Below, in pieces: positions 19,101 to 25,817 of a stretch of 36,593 nucleotides of DNA (the stretch's first letter is position 1; each line of letters begins with the position of its first letter). The position numbers and the translations under genes were made by a program. The notes below the pieces were generated by a model. It did no database searches and was not told where the DNA came from. It worked only from the letters and a program-made list of their open reading frames with translations. The DNA comes from Bacteroidaceae bacterium (lineage in GTDB: Bacteria > Bacteroidota > Bacteroidia > Bacteroidales > Bacteroidaceae): the NCBI GenBank assembly GCA_017524545.1, contig JAFXVN010000023.1, positions 1 to 36,593 of the forward strand, written 5' to 3'.

Positions 19101-19192
19101 CCGTCTATAACCTCGGCGGTCAGAAGATAAACGGCAGGGTAGCCAATGGCATAGTCGTCCATGGCGGGAAGAAGTATTTAACGCGTCAGTAA
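16175..19192 (+). CDS. Putative GH106-like glycoside hydrolase with LamG-like domain
   Basis: A 1005-residue exported protein. The start overlaps the GH78 stop (ATGA). Residues 1-31 look like a lipoprotein signal (LLLCCLWCMSC), although the first 16 residues are written by a partial palindromic element. Residues ~45-700 resemble the GH106-type barrel: PLWFWNN near the start, SIYDEYGFPSGSMG, STFFDEPTMY, ATGHQDQEE and VMSETFGAMGN. I cannot assign catalytic residues with certainty; the Glu of FFDEP and of MSETFG are candidates. Residues ~713-744 are a full palindromic element (KTLSNSPLKGEK...SPLRGDLEGSS). A LamG-like module (~770-945; YYMWQFN, LRPHRWLGG, TYIDDVLVDE) and the tail YNLGGQ...GGKKYL follow. 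It probably cuts a sugar released or exposed by its GH78 partner. Confidence 0.65.
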   Translation: MKGQASSSLKGGKGGRFKRVALLLCCLWCMSCQTWSEESPLLETREFAKPSMSWRPIPLWFWNNTQISASPLVQQIGQMVETDGYGGCAILPFGGAFRPEYLSEEYFTLYGKAVSKARSLGAHMSIYDEYGFPSGSMGAINGSGVTTFMNNHPDHTVKRLDKTEYRVSSGATFNRQITLQGKLMSIVAYNLNTKEVVPLRDYYDEATGQVTWTAPKQSGWRVMVCQCVKDGDPNVDYLSPEAVSLFIQDTHEAYYQHFADDFGKTIVSTFFDEPTMYRAQGRMWTGDFNEKFEQRYGFSPDALYPALWYDIGEKTAWARNLLFGLHSTLYSEGFMKTICDWATAHGILATGHQDQEEIVNPTSVAGDLMLVGKHLTMPGIDKIGNGRNTEDFYKVVSSSANNWDKTYVMSETFGAMGNIAVEKLYEVAIEQYTKGINHLIPHAVWYNDGDVTFLPELSWRNPLYKAELPRFNAFLSRLNYILAREGRHVADVAVLYPIQTLYAGHRLDGPKGYYEGGVDVEGTDYPQISHYLTDDLGIDFTYLHPEVLDDRCSASDGKLNMNNDVNHEHFSVILLPGVKVISLSNLKKIEQAWEQGVKVIFTTQYPQQSADGSEGDEEVKSIVARMLASEENKAYFLSVPSAETLGEVMDECLPQRDVVFSDASHPFNYIHKVIDGKDVWFFGNIDATSATNTITVKTTASKLTLLNPHTGKTLSNSPLKGEKAGELSAKEVSPLRGDLEGSSSSSFSLTLHPNQSVFLVDDALLLKNGSSIDPSDEKLSYTIEMMAEVEQLSAGICFSITGQQDYYMWQFNASDPQHPRLRPHRWLGGNASLLGEVDLPAEASIQVGRPFKVRLEIEDEAYVKTYIDDVLVDERGGSFAFGKIGFRQAHDDAYGKTEIAWFDDVSIRVKSGSGPGDVVFSEDFSASNPFSDGSIISGRLKVTGQMSHDILAWLREVPDGLGEVKSEKSKVKDDETVYNLGGQKINGRVANGIVVHGGKKYLTRQ
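16188..16221 (+). repeat. Partial palindromic element at a gene start
   Basis: CCTCTTCCTCCCTCAAAGG followed by GGCAAAGGGGGTC looks like one half of the palindromic element. It encodes SSSLKGGKGGR at the N-terminus of the GH106-like protein, directly after the overlapping ATG. Confidence 0.55.
18308..18402 (+). repeat. Intragenic palindromic element, copy 5 (best-preserved copy)
   Basis: Outer ends AAGACCCTCTCTAA and TTTAGAGGGGTCTT are inverted. The inner hairpins CTCCCCCTTAAAGGGGGAG and TCTCCCCTTTAAGGGGAGA are perfect. It is read in frame as KTLSNSPLKGEK...SPLRGDLEGS between the catalytic and LamG-like domains. Confidence 0.9.
19061..19099 (+). repeat. GTGAAAAGT-type repeat before a sorting tail
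   Basis: GAAGTGAAAAGCGAAAAGTC-type tandem units encode GEVKSEKSKVKDDE just before YNLGGQ in the GH106-like protein. Confidence 0.65.
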
Positions 19193-19247
19193 TACATACA
19201 TTATTATATTATATAACCAACGTATTAATTCTTAACAGTCAAGCAAA

Positions 19248-21764
19248 ATGAAAAGAATGAGAATTGCAGCAATGCTTCTGGCCTTTATGGTCTGTGGCAT
19301 TCAGGCGTGGAGTTACAGGATTACTGATAACTACACCATCGAGAGTAAGTTCAAGATTAACGCCCTTGGCGCAGGTATTGCCTTCCGTGCATACGAAGGC
19401 TTCGGTGGCAGCATCTGCATGTGGCAGTTCAATGTGGGCCTCGACGGCTCGAAGTCGCTGTTCCGTCCTCACGACTGGAAGGTGGGTGGCATTCTCCTTG
19501 CTGAGATTAACACAGCCGAGAAGGGCGTGACGCTGAACACTACTGACTGGTTCGTCACCAAGATTGTTGTCAGCGGCGACGGCACTCATGCCGACACCTA
19601 TCTGCGCCGTGCAGACAGCCCAGAGTTTGTGCTCATCGACCAGCGCGACGGCAACTTCCGCTTCGGTATGGTCGGCACACGTCAGGACCACGACGGACAA
19701 GTCAATGAGTCGGCCACCTACGACTACTTCCGCGTGACGGCCAACGATACCGAAGAGGACCTCTACTTCGAGGACTTCGAGGCTACGAATGGCAACTGGA
19801 AGAATGACCCCATTTGGGCCGACGGCGCCATCACCACCGAAGGCCGCAACCTTAGCGAAGTGAAGTACTTCCCCAACAACATGTTCAAGGATGCTGTCAA
19901 GATGCACTACACCGTTGAGGCAGACGTGCAAATCGAGAGCGGCTACGTCTCCTTCGTCTTCGGCATGAACGAGAGCGGCAGCAACTACATGTGGCAGATT
20001 TCACCCAACTACAGGAACAACGGGGGCGTCTGCAACTACTATCACCTCGACAACGGCAACGAGTCGTGGAAGGCTCATGCTGCAGGTCCCGACTATCCCG
20101 ACTTCTATCAGGCCGACTTCTGGAAGAAGCGTCACGTGATGATTGAGGTGGATGGCAACGTGGTCTATACTTACATCGACGACAAGCTGGAGGACACCTT
20201 CACACAGTGCGACATGACGGACCTCGCCCTGCTCAACACTGGCAAGGTAGGCATCCGCGTCGATGCCGGCAACAGTGTGAACCACGAAGTTTACGTTGAC
20301 AACGTGAAGCTGACAGAGTACGACTCAGAAGGCAATCCCACAGTCAAGATGGAGGAGAACTTCAACGGCGGCGTGGCTCGCTACTTCGAGCTGAGCGGCA
20401 AGAACGCCACCTACGCCAAGGTTGAGGAGCTGGATGGCGACTATGCCCTCCACATCACTTGCGACGGCACTCAGGACAAGAACGCCAAGGTTCGCCTCAT
20501 CCAGACCGACGAGGCTGTATGCCCCCACATCTACGAGAACGGCATCTGCAAGGTTTGCGGCGAATTACAGGAGCCTGGCTACGACATCGACCTCTCTGCC
20601 TACACCATCGGCAACCTCGGTCAGCTCATTCGCTTCGCCCAGATTGTCAATGGCGGCGAACAGGGTGCCAACGGCTCTCTGACGGCTGACATCGACATGG
20701 AGTACAGCAATAAGTTCCAGCCCATCGGCCTGAACAACGATGCCAATTGGCAACGTCCCTTCCAGGGAACCTTCTACGGCAACAACCACGTCATCAGCAA
20801 CCTCTTCGTCAGCACAGAGTGCGAGGGCGGCCTCTTCTCCCGTCTGCGTGGCGGCAAGATCTACAACCTCGGCCTCGTGAACGCATACGTCGAGAGCACA
20901 GCCAACCTTCGTTGCGGCGCTATGGCTGGCGAGCACCACGACAATGCCATCATGGAGAACTGCTATGCTCGTGGCGACATCCAGTTCGTCACCACCCATT
21001 CCCAGACGAACGCTATGGCCGGCGAGACGGCTGGCGGTCACTTCATCAACTGCTACACCACGCTGCCTCAGCTCTCCTGCTCATATCCCATGGGCGGCGA
21101 CCAGACAAACAGCTACGAGGGCGTAACCGCAGAACAGGCTGCTACGGGTGAGCTTTGCTACAAGCTTGGCGGCACATTCCGTCAGACGCTTGGCACAGAC
21201 ACTTATCCCGAACTCGACCAGACACGCGCCGAGGTTTCATACGTTGGCGAGGCAGGCTGGGCAACCTTCTACGACGATGTTGCTGGCTATGAACTCAGCG
21301 GTGATGTGAAGGCTTACGTTGCTGTCCTCAACAAAACATGGCTCGAGCTTACGGAGATTGAAAATGTTCCTGCCAACACTCCCGTTATCCTGAAAGGCAC
21401 CTATTATAATAAGACGGATAAGGACTTGCCCGCCATAAACATTGCAAACGAGCTTCAGGGTACTGGCTTTGCCACCGAAGCCGACGGCACAATGTACATC
21501 CTCGCAAATGGCAGCGAAGGTGTTGGCTTCTACTGGGCAACCGCAGGCACAACCATTCCTGCAGGCAAGGCTTACTATCAGAGCACCAGCGGCGTGAAGG
21601 CATTCTTCTTCGCCGAGGATGATGCAACTGGCTTATCCGACATGTCCGACCAGTCTGACTTGTCCGACCAGTCCGAGACCATCTATAATCTTGCTGGCCA
21701 AATGGTAAATGGGAAATCGTCTCGTGGCATATATATAGTTAGTGGTAAAAAGATGTTTAAGTGA
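19248..21764 (+). CDS. Secreted LamG-like/GLUG-like surface protein with sorting tail
   Basis: An 838-residue exported protein with no catalytic domain that I recognise. Signal peptide ~1-20; two LamG-like modules (~21-190, CMWQFN...LFRPHDW; ~200-370, NYMWQISPN...YTYIDDKLEDT) of the same kind as in the two preceding enzymes; a CPHIYENGICKVCG motif at ~424-437; a GLUG-like beta-helix module (~450-640, TFYGNNHVISNLF...GGLFSRL...NCYARGD); a beta-sandwich (~663-790, GEAGWATFYDD...PANTPVILKG); and the tail IYNLAGQ...SGKKMFK. It follows the GH106-like gene by 55 bp, so it probably belongs to the same operon and helps bind the glycan at the cell surface. The linker before the tail, DMSDQSDLSDQSE, is a DNA tandem repeat. 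Confidence 0.75.
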   Translation: MKRMRIAAMLLAFMVCGIQAWSYRITDNYTIESKFKINALGAGIAFRAYEGFGGSICMWQFNVGLDGSKSLFRPHDWKVGGILLAEINTAEKGVTLNTTDWFVTKIVVSGDGTHADTYLRRADSPEFVLIDQRDGNFRFGMVGTRQDHDGQVNESATYDYFRVTANDTEEDLYFEDFEATNGNWKNDPIWADGAITTEGRNLSEVKYFPNNMFKDAVKMHYTVEADVQIESGYVSFVFGMNESGSNYMWQISPNYRNNGGVCNYYHLDNGNESWKAHAAGPDYPDFYQADFWKKRHVMIEVDGNVVYTYIDDKLEDTFTQCDMTDLALLNTGKVGIRVDAGNSVNHEVYVDNVKLTEYDSEGNPTVKMEENFNGGVARYFELSGKNATYAKVEELDGDYALHITCDGTQDKNAKVRLIQTDEAVCPHIYENGICKVCGELQEPGYDIDLSAYTIGNLGQLIRFAQIVNGGEQGANGSLTADIDMEYSNKFQPIGLNNDANWQRPFQGTFYGNNHVISNLFVSTECEGGLFSRLRGGKIYNLGLVNAYVESTANLRCGAMAGEHHDNAIMENCYARGDIQFVTTHSQTNAMAGETAGGHFINCYTTLPQLSCSYPMGGDQTNSYEGVTAEQAATGELCYKLGGTFRQTLGTDTYPELDQTRAEVSYVGEAGWATFYDDVAGYELSGDVKAYVAVLNKTWLELTEIENVPANTPVILKGTYYNKTDKDLPAINIANELQGTGFATEADGTMYILANGSEGVGFYWATAGTTIPAGKAYYQSTSGVKAFFFAEDDATGLSDMSDQSDLSDQSETIYNLAGQMVNGKSSRGIYIVSGKKMFK
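21634..21680 (+). repeat. TGTCCGACCAGTCTGACT-type tandem repeat in a linker
   Basis: Repeats of about 9 and 18 bp (GACTTGTCCGACCAGTC) encode LSDMSDQSDLSDQSE directly before the sorting tail. This is a different repeat family at the same protein position as in the sister genes. Confidence 0.7.
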
Positions 21765-21823
21765 TGATAGAACCTCCTTCCACTCCCTTCCCCCTTGTGG
21801 GGCCGTGACGACCTCCCACACCA

Positions 21824-21862
21824 CCGAACAAGCAATTCATAAAATCGCTTGTTCGGTTTTTT
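21824..21862 (+). terminator. Rho-independent terminator of the rhamnosidase operon
   Basis: CCGAACAAGC (21824-21833) pairs perfectly with GCTTGTTCGG (21847-21856), followed by TTTTTT. It ends the GH78/GH106-like/LamG operon 60 bp after the last stop codon. Confidence 0.85.
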
Positions 21863-21943
21863 GTTTTATTCCCAATCGCTCATAAGATGTTTTACAAGCT
21901 ATGATGTGGCTGGAAACCAACACAGCAGAGTAATCGGGGACAG

Positions 21944-21987
21944 CGTGCTGTAAAACCTCGCAGAGCGTGCCACAAAACTTCGCAGAG
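21944..21987 (+). repeat. 22-bp direct repeat, two copies
   Basis: 21944-21965 and 21966-21987 match at most positions (CGTGCxxxAAAACxTCGCAGAG), with a partial third copy after them. It lies in the non-coding stretch between the terminator and the DUF4062 gene, at the left edge of the accessory island. Confidence 0.6.
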
Positions 21988-22001
21988 CGAGCTTACAAAT
22001 T

Positions 22002-22085
22002 ATTTTCAAGGCTTGATAATTTATTTTCAAACCATGAAAATATATTTTCAAAGCTTGATAATATATTTTCACGCCTTGAAAATAA
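22002..22085 (+). repeat. 21-bp tandem repeat, four copies
   Basis: Four head-to-tail units start at 22002, 22023, 22044 and 22065, each beginning ATTTTCA and most containing CTTGATAAT or CTTGAAAAT. Because 21 is divisible by 3, the stretch also reads as a 7-residue repeat (LFSRLDN, IFSKLDN) in a frame open into the DUF4062 gene. A promoter box lies downstream at 22285, so it is more likely non-coding. Confidence 0.8.
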
Positions 22086-22284
22086 TTATATAACGAGCCT
22101 AAAAGACTTTTATGCCGCGTTATGGGGAGGTTTATATCGTGTTCTTCGAGAGTTTGTTCCCTGTTGGAGAGCGTTTTACTTTGGTTTGTGTTGTTGCGAA
22201 GCTTGCTCGTGCAGGCCAGGCGAGGCTTTTCTCTTGGAAATAGATGTTTTTTGTAAAAACACGATTATTCTCGCTATTTATTCG

Positions 22285-22292
22285 TATCTTTG
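22285..22292 (+). promoter_or_regulatory. -7 box before the DUF4062 gene
   Basis: TATCTTTG matches TAnnTTTG and lies 22 bp before the ATG at 22315. This supports that ATG rather than the upstream open frame beginning at 21967. No convincing -33 TTTG is at the standard distance. Confidence 0.55.
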
Positions 22293-22314
22293 CAGACGGA
22301 AAGGCAAAGAAACT

Positions 22315-23787
22315 ATGGCAGAAATCAGAGTATTCATCAGTAGCGTGCAGGCCGAGTTCGTCGATGAACGCCAGCGACTCTGCAACTATATCCGACAGGA
22401 TGCCTTGTTGGGTCGTTTCTTCATTCCCTTCATTTTCGAGGAGCTTCCTGCCATCAACACTTCGGCACAAGAAGCCTATCTCGCTGAGGCTGGACAGTGT
22501 GACATATACTTGGGACTATATGGCGAGCATTATGGCTACGAAGACGAAGAAGGCATATCGCCCACAGAACGCGAATACGATGTGGCAACCCAGCAACATA
22601 AGCATCGGCTTATTTATCTGAAAAATGTGGCTGCGCGCCATCCCAAGGAAGAACGTTTCATCCACAAGGTGGAACAGGATGTCGTACGTAAGTCTTTTAG
22701 CGGCTACGAAGAACTGCGTACAGCTGTCTATACTTCGCTGGTTCGCTATCTGGAGGAGAAGGAGTATCTGAGACTTCTGCCTTTTGATGCCACGTTCCAT
22801 CGCACGGCCACCCTTAGCGACATTGATCCTGCAAAAGTAGAGTTGTTTGTCAGTCTGGCTCACGATCGTCGTAATTTCCCCATACCGTTCAGTGCTGGTA
22901 TCCCTAAGATTCTAACGCATCTGAATCTGATGGCAGAGGACGGCAGACTGACCAATTCCGCCCTGCTGCTGTTTGCCAAAGACCCACAGAAATTCTTCTT
23001 GACATCGGAAGTGAAATGCGCTCAGTTTTACGGCACTAAGGTCGAAAAGCCAATCCCCTTCTATCAGGTGTTCCGTGGCAGCATCTTCGAACTGGTAGAT
23101 CAAGCCGTCGGCTTTGTGATGGGGCATATTGATGCAAGGGTGGGCGACAGGTCTAAATCGACTTCGGTTAATGTTGACTATGAGTTTCCTGTAAAAGCTG
23201 TCACCGAGGCTATTGTAAATGCGGTGGCTCATCGCGACTACACCAGCAATGCCAGTGTGCAGGTGATGTTGTTCCGTGACCGTCTGGAAATCTTGAATCC
23301 AGGCACGCTGCCATACGGAATGACTATACCACAACTGTCTCAACTTCATTCCTCTGTTCCAACCAATCCTGTATTGGCTCACCCCATTTATTTGGCTGGC
23401 TATATAGAGCGCATGGGAACTGGAACCACCGACATTATAGAACAATGTGAGGCTATGGGATTGCCCACTCCTACGTTCATGCAAGATAGTTTCTTCCAAG
23501 TGACGCTGTATAGGAAACAACAAGACAACAAACGAGATCAGAAAGTTTTAGAAGAATCGAAAGCTGCTAAACCTGCTGCGCCATTCGAACTAAACACCAG
23601 GCAAAGATTAGTATGTGTTTACTGTCGTCTGCCAAGAACAAGTCGCCAAATTCTGAATCATATAGGTGTAAGCTATCATTCTACAAATATTAAGAAGTAT
23701 ATTAACGATTTGGTGGATGTCAAATTGTTAAGAGTTGTAAATGGAGGCAGCAGGAACAGTAAAGATGTTATGTATGTAAAATGCTAA
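22315..23787 (+). CDS. DUF4062 domain fused to a RecG-like HATPase regulator
   Basis: 490 residues from MAEIRVFISSVQ. N-terminal ~150 residues are a DUF4062 domain (VFISSVQAEFVDERQRL...AEAGQCDIYLGLYGEHYG), a TIR-like fold known from signalling and defence proteins. The middle and C-terminal part follow the HATPase_c_4/RecG-like family (FPVKAVTEAIVNAVAHRDY, DRLEILNPGTLPYG, GYIERMGTGTTDII). A winged-helix-like end follows (~435-490). In most relatives an AlbA-like domain occupies the N-terminus; here DUF4062 takes that place. It sits upstream of hsdM, fic and hsdS remnants, a setting in which such ATP-binding proteins are often found in Bacteroidetes. The frame is open for 348 bp upstream, but the promoter box argues for the later start. 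Role in defence or regulation is inferred. Confidence 0.7.
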   Translation: MAEIRVFISSVQAEFVDERQRLCNYIRQDALLGRFFIPFIFEELPAINTSAQEAYLAEAGQCDIYLGLYGEHYGYEDEEGISPTEREYDVATQQHKHRLIYLKNVAARHPKEERFIHKVEQDVVRKSFSGYEELRTAVYTSLVRYLEEKEYLRLLPFDATFHRTATLSDIDPAKVELFVSLAHDRRNFPIPFSAGIPKILTHLNLMAEDGRLTNSALLLFAKDPQKFFLTSEVKCAQFYGTKVEKPIPFYQVFRGSIFELVDQAVGFVMGHIDARVGDRSKSTSVNVDYEFPVKAVTEAIVNAVAHRDYTSNASVQVMLFRDRLEILNPGTLPYGMTIPQLSQLHSSVPTNPVLAHPIYLAGYIERMGTGTTDIIEQCEAMGLPTPTFMQDSFFQVTLYRKQQDNKRDQKVLEESKAAKPAAPFELNTRQRLVCVYCRLPRTSRQILNHIGVSYHSTNIKKYINDLVDVKLLRVVNGGSRNSKDVMYVKC

Positions 23788-23813
23788 TTATAAGTTAATT
23801 TTGAATAGTTGAC

Positions 23814-23861
23814 TGTCAGAGATAGTGTCAGAGATAGTGTCAGAGTAACTGTCAGAGATGT
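23814..23861 (+). repeat. 12-bp tandem repeat, four copies
   Basis: Units begin TGTCAGAG at 23814, 23826, 23838 and 23850; the first two are identical. It reads VRDSVRDSVRVTVRDV in one frame, which is like the short tetrapeptide linkers of RecG-like or Fic proteins, but a stop lies just before it. It may be debris of a longer upstream C-terminus. Confidence 0.7.
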
Positions 23862-23936
23862 AACATGGAAAAGTTTGGACAAAAGCAGGTGGGAGTATAA
23901 TCCTAAACGACTATAAAAAGAAATAGGTAACACGAT

Positions 23937-24042
23937 ATGATAACAGGAGAAATAAAAAACCGCATTGATGCGAAATAGGATACCTTACCTCTTTTTCTTG
24001 AAGCTGCTGGATGACGTGGACGGCAGCCGTCAGAGAGTTTAA
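23937..24042 (+). pseudogene. hsdM: hsdM remnant (type I DNA methyltransferase, N-terminus only)
   Basis: The ATG at 23937 reads MITGEIKNRID, the typical opening of Bacteroidetes HsdM proteins, and stops two codons later. In the next frame, from 23980, IPYLFFLKLLDDVDGSRQ matches the downstream HsdM wording (ITYLLFLKLLDD). The roughly 20-25 residues normally between these two segments are missing. The frame then stops at 24040, so the methyltransferase body is lost entirely. The fic gene begins 22 bp later. Confidence 0.65.
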
Positions 24043-24064
24043 GGAGAAATTCTTGTAGTGACCT

Positions 24065-25216
24065 ATGGACGAGAAGGAACAATATATCAATTTCGACGAA
24101 TACATCCGTCAGGGCGAGCCGCAACAGAGTGAACGGGCGGAGGCTTGGCGTGTGGCTATTGGTTTGCAAGCTGTAGATGGGCTGAAGACCTCAGAATATC
24201 TGCAAGAAACTGCACGCCGAAATATCGAAGGCGAAATCACCATCGACGAAGCACGCGAATTGGTGAAGGAATACTACACCAAAAAGACTGCTCACGATAA
24301 CGACGATGCAGACAAGGAAGAGGCAGACCGTGTGTCGAGTAACATCTCGAAACTTATGCAGACGGATGCCTTTACTTTTAGTGTGGCAGGTTTTGCTGCC
24401 ATTCATCGCGCTATCTTCGAAGGCGTGTTCAAACATGCTGGACGCTTCCGCGATTATGATATTTCGAAGAAAGAATGGGTTTTGCGAAACGATACAGTGC
24501 TCTATGGACGCTGGCAGGACCTTCGTATGACTGTGGAATACGACCTGGAACAAGAGCGACAGTTCGACTATACGGCCTTAAACAAGGAACAGATGATAGA
24601 GCATCTGGCAAAATTTGTGGCTGGATTGTGGCAGATTCATCCCTTTGGTGAGGGCAACACTCGAACCACAGCTGTTTTTACCATCAAGTATCTTCGTTCC
24701 CTGGGTTTTAGTGTAAATAATGATATGTTTGAGCGCTATTCCAGGTATTTCCGTAATGCGTTGGTGCGTGCAAACTATCGCAATGTGCAGAAAGGCATCA
24801 ATGCAGAACCGTTATTCCTGGTACGCTTCTTCCGTAATCTGTTGCTTGGCGAGACGAATGAGCTAAAGAACAGGTATATGATAGTCAATCCATCTGAAGA
24901 ATGGAAGACCCGAACAAGTACCCGAACAAGTACAGGACAAGTACCCGAGCAAGTTCAAGATTTATTGCATACATCCAATCCGCTAATCATTAAACTTATA
25001 CAGGTTATCGGGAATGAAGAGCTGTCTGTCTCTCAGTTAATGGAGAGAACAGGATTAAAACACAGACCTAACTTCATTGAATATCACTTAAATCCAGCTA
25101 TCGCAGAGGGCTACGTCCGTCTGCTTTATCCCCAGTCGCCTCGTCATCCACGACAGAAATATCTGTTGACGGTGAAGGGCTTGGCGTTGTATAAAGAGAA
25201 GGAGATAGAGGCATGA
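24065..25216 (+). CDS. fic: Fic-domain protein (AMP transferase family)
   Basis: 383 residues. Fic enzymes transfer AMP or other groups to target hydroxyls. The core motif HPFGEGNTR is at residues 192-200; the canonical second Arg after it is replaced by Thr-Ala context (TRTTAVF). The N-terminal region (AIGLQAVDGLKTSEYL...NIEGEITIDEAREL) resembles the inhibitory helix region of VbhA-type antitoxins, but the S/TxxxE(G/N) motif is not clear. A Thr/Arg/Gln repeat (RTSTRTSTGQVPEQVQ) links to a C-terminal winged helix (~305-375). It is preceded by an hsdM remnant and overlaps an hsdS remnant by 4 bp, i.e. it was the accessory gene between hsdM and hsdS in a type I system. It appears intact; whether it is still expressed is unknown. 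Confidence 0.85.
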   Translation: MDEKEQYINFDEYIRQGEPQQSERAEAWRVAIGLQAVDGLKTSEYLQETARRNIEGEITIDEARELVKEYYTKKTAHDNDDADKEEADRVSSNISKLMQTDAFTFSVAGFAAIHRAIFEGVFKHAGRFRDYDISKKEWVLRNDTVLYGRWQDLRMTVEYDLEQERQFDYTALNKEQMIEHLAKFVAGLWQIHPFGEGNTRTTAVFTIKYLRSLGFSVNNDMFERYSRYFRNALVRANYRNVQKGINAEPLFLVRFFRNLLLGETNELKNRYMIVNPSEEWKTRTSTRTSTGQVPEQVQDLLHTSNPLIIKLIQVIGNEELSVSQLMERTGLKHRPNFIEYHLNPAIAEGYVRLLYPQSPRHPRQKYLLTVKGLALYKEKEIEA

Positions 25217-25257
25217 AGGAAGGTTGGGAATATAAGAAGTTAGGTGGGGTCTGCGTT
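25213..25257 (+). pseudogene. hsdS: hsdS remnant (first 15 codons)
   Basis: An ATG overlapping the fic stop reads MKEGWEYKKLGGVC, the common opening of type I specificity subunits (EGWEYKKLGEVC). The similarity ends at about 25257. The next bases are the 3' end of the opposite-strand GH106 gene, whose stop lies at 25263-25265. This marks a deletion or insertion breakpoint. Confidence 0.65.
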
Positions 25258-25262
25258 TTGTG

Positions 25263-25817
25263 TTATTTCCGCTCTATCAATTTGACAGGGCCGAGGAGTC
25301 CATAGGGTAGAAGCTCGGCTTTGTCCGAAGGGCCGTTGATGACCCAGGTCTTGCGCTCTTCCCGAGGCAGGCGGGCATCATAGACAAGGCGGTTGTGCCA
25401 GGTGCTGGTGACTTGCACGATGAGGCTGTTGCGCCCCTTCTTGGCGTAGCGCGTGATGTCGGTCTCGTAAGGCTCTGCCCAAAGGGTGTCGGCAACGTGC
25501 CCGTTCACGCTGACCACGGCAATCTCCTCCACCTTACCCAGATTCAGGAGCAGTCTGTCCTTTGGCTTGTGGTCGAGCTGGAAGGTGGTCTCGTAGGTGG
25601 CGGTGCCGGAGAAAGCCTTGCCCTCGTCGCTTAGAGGAAGGTCTTTCCAAGGCTTCAACCCATTGAGGGCAAGGGGTGCCTCGATGCCCCAGCCCTGCGG
25701 GAAGGTAAGAGTAAAGAGTGCTCCGCCTGCGCCTGACCGGAGGGAAGAAGAGTGAAAAGTGAAAAGTGAAAAATCAGGGTTACTTTCATTCTCCAAGTGG
25801 TTACTATTATTCTTCAC
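25263..25817 (-). pseudogene. C-terminal beta-sandwich of the split GH106 rhamnosidase
   Basis: This is the same reading frame as the gene ending at 25827, separated by a single TAA (25829-25827) and four codons. Residues ~35-184 form the sugar-binding-like domain expected at the end of GH106 enzymes (ATYETTFQLDHK...LLLNLGKVEEIAVVSVNGH...WHNRLVYDARLP). The apparent start is a GTG within the GTGAAAAGT repeat. There is no signal peptide and no promoter that I can see, so on its own it is probably not exported. It would be made only by readthrough or reinitiation. Confidence 0.75.

Noticed and set aside
21770-21815. A further palindromic element after the LamG/GLUG gene
   Set aside because: CCTCC and CCCTTCCCCC stretches resemble one half of the element, but no outer inverted end or clear second hairpin is visible; too degenerate to count.
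22002-22085. CRISPR array
   Set aside because: The units are head to tail with no unique spacers, only four copies, and no cas genes are present.
21967-22314. N-terminal extension of the DUF4062 protein by 116 residues
   Set aside because: A TAnnTTTG box at 22285 lies between, and the DUF4062 domain begins exactly at the later ATG. The extension is partly tandem repeat. Kept only as a finding.
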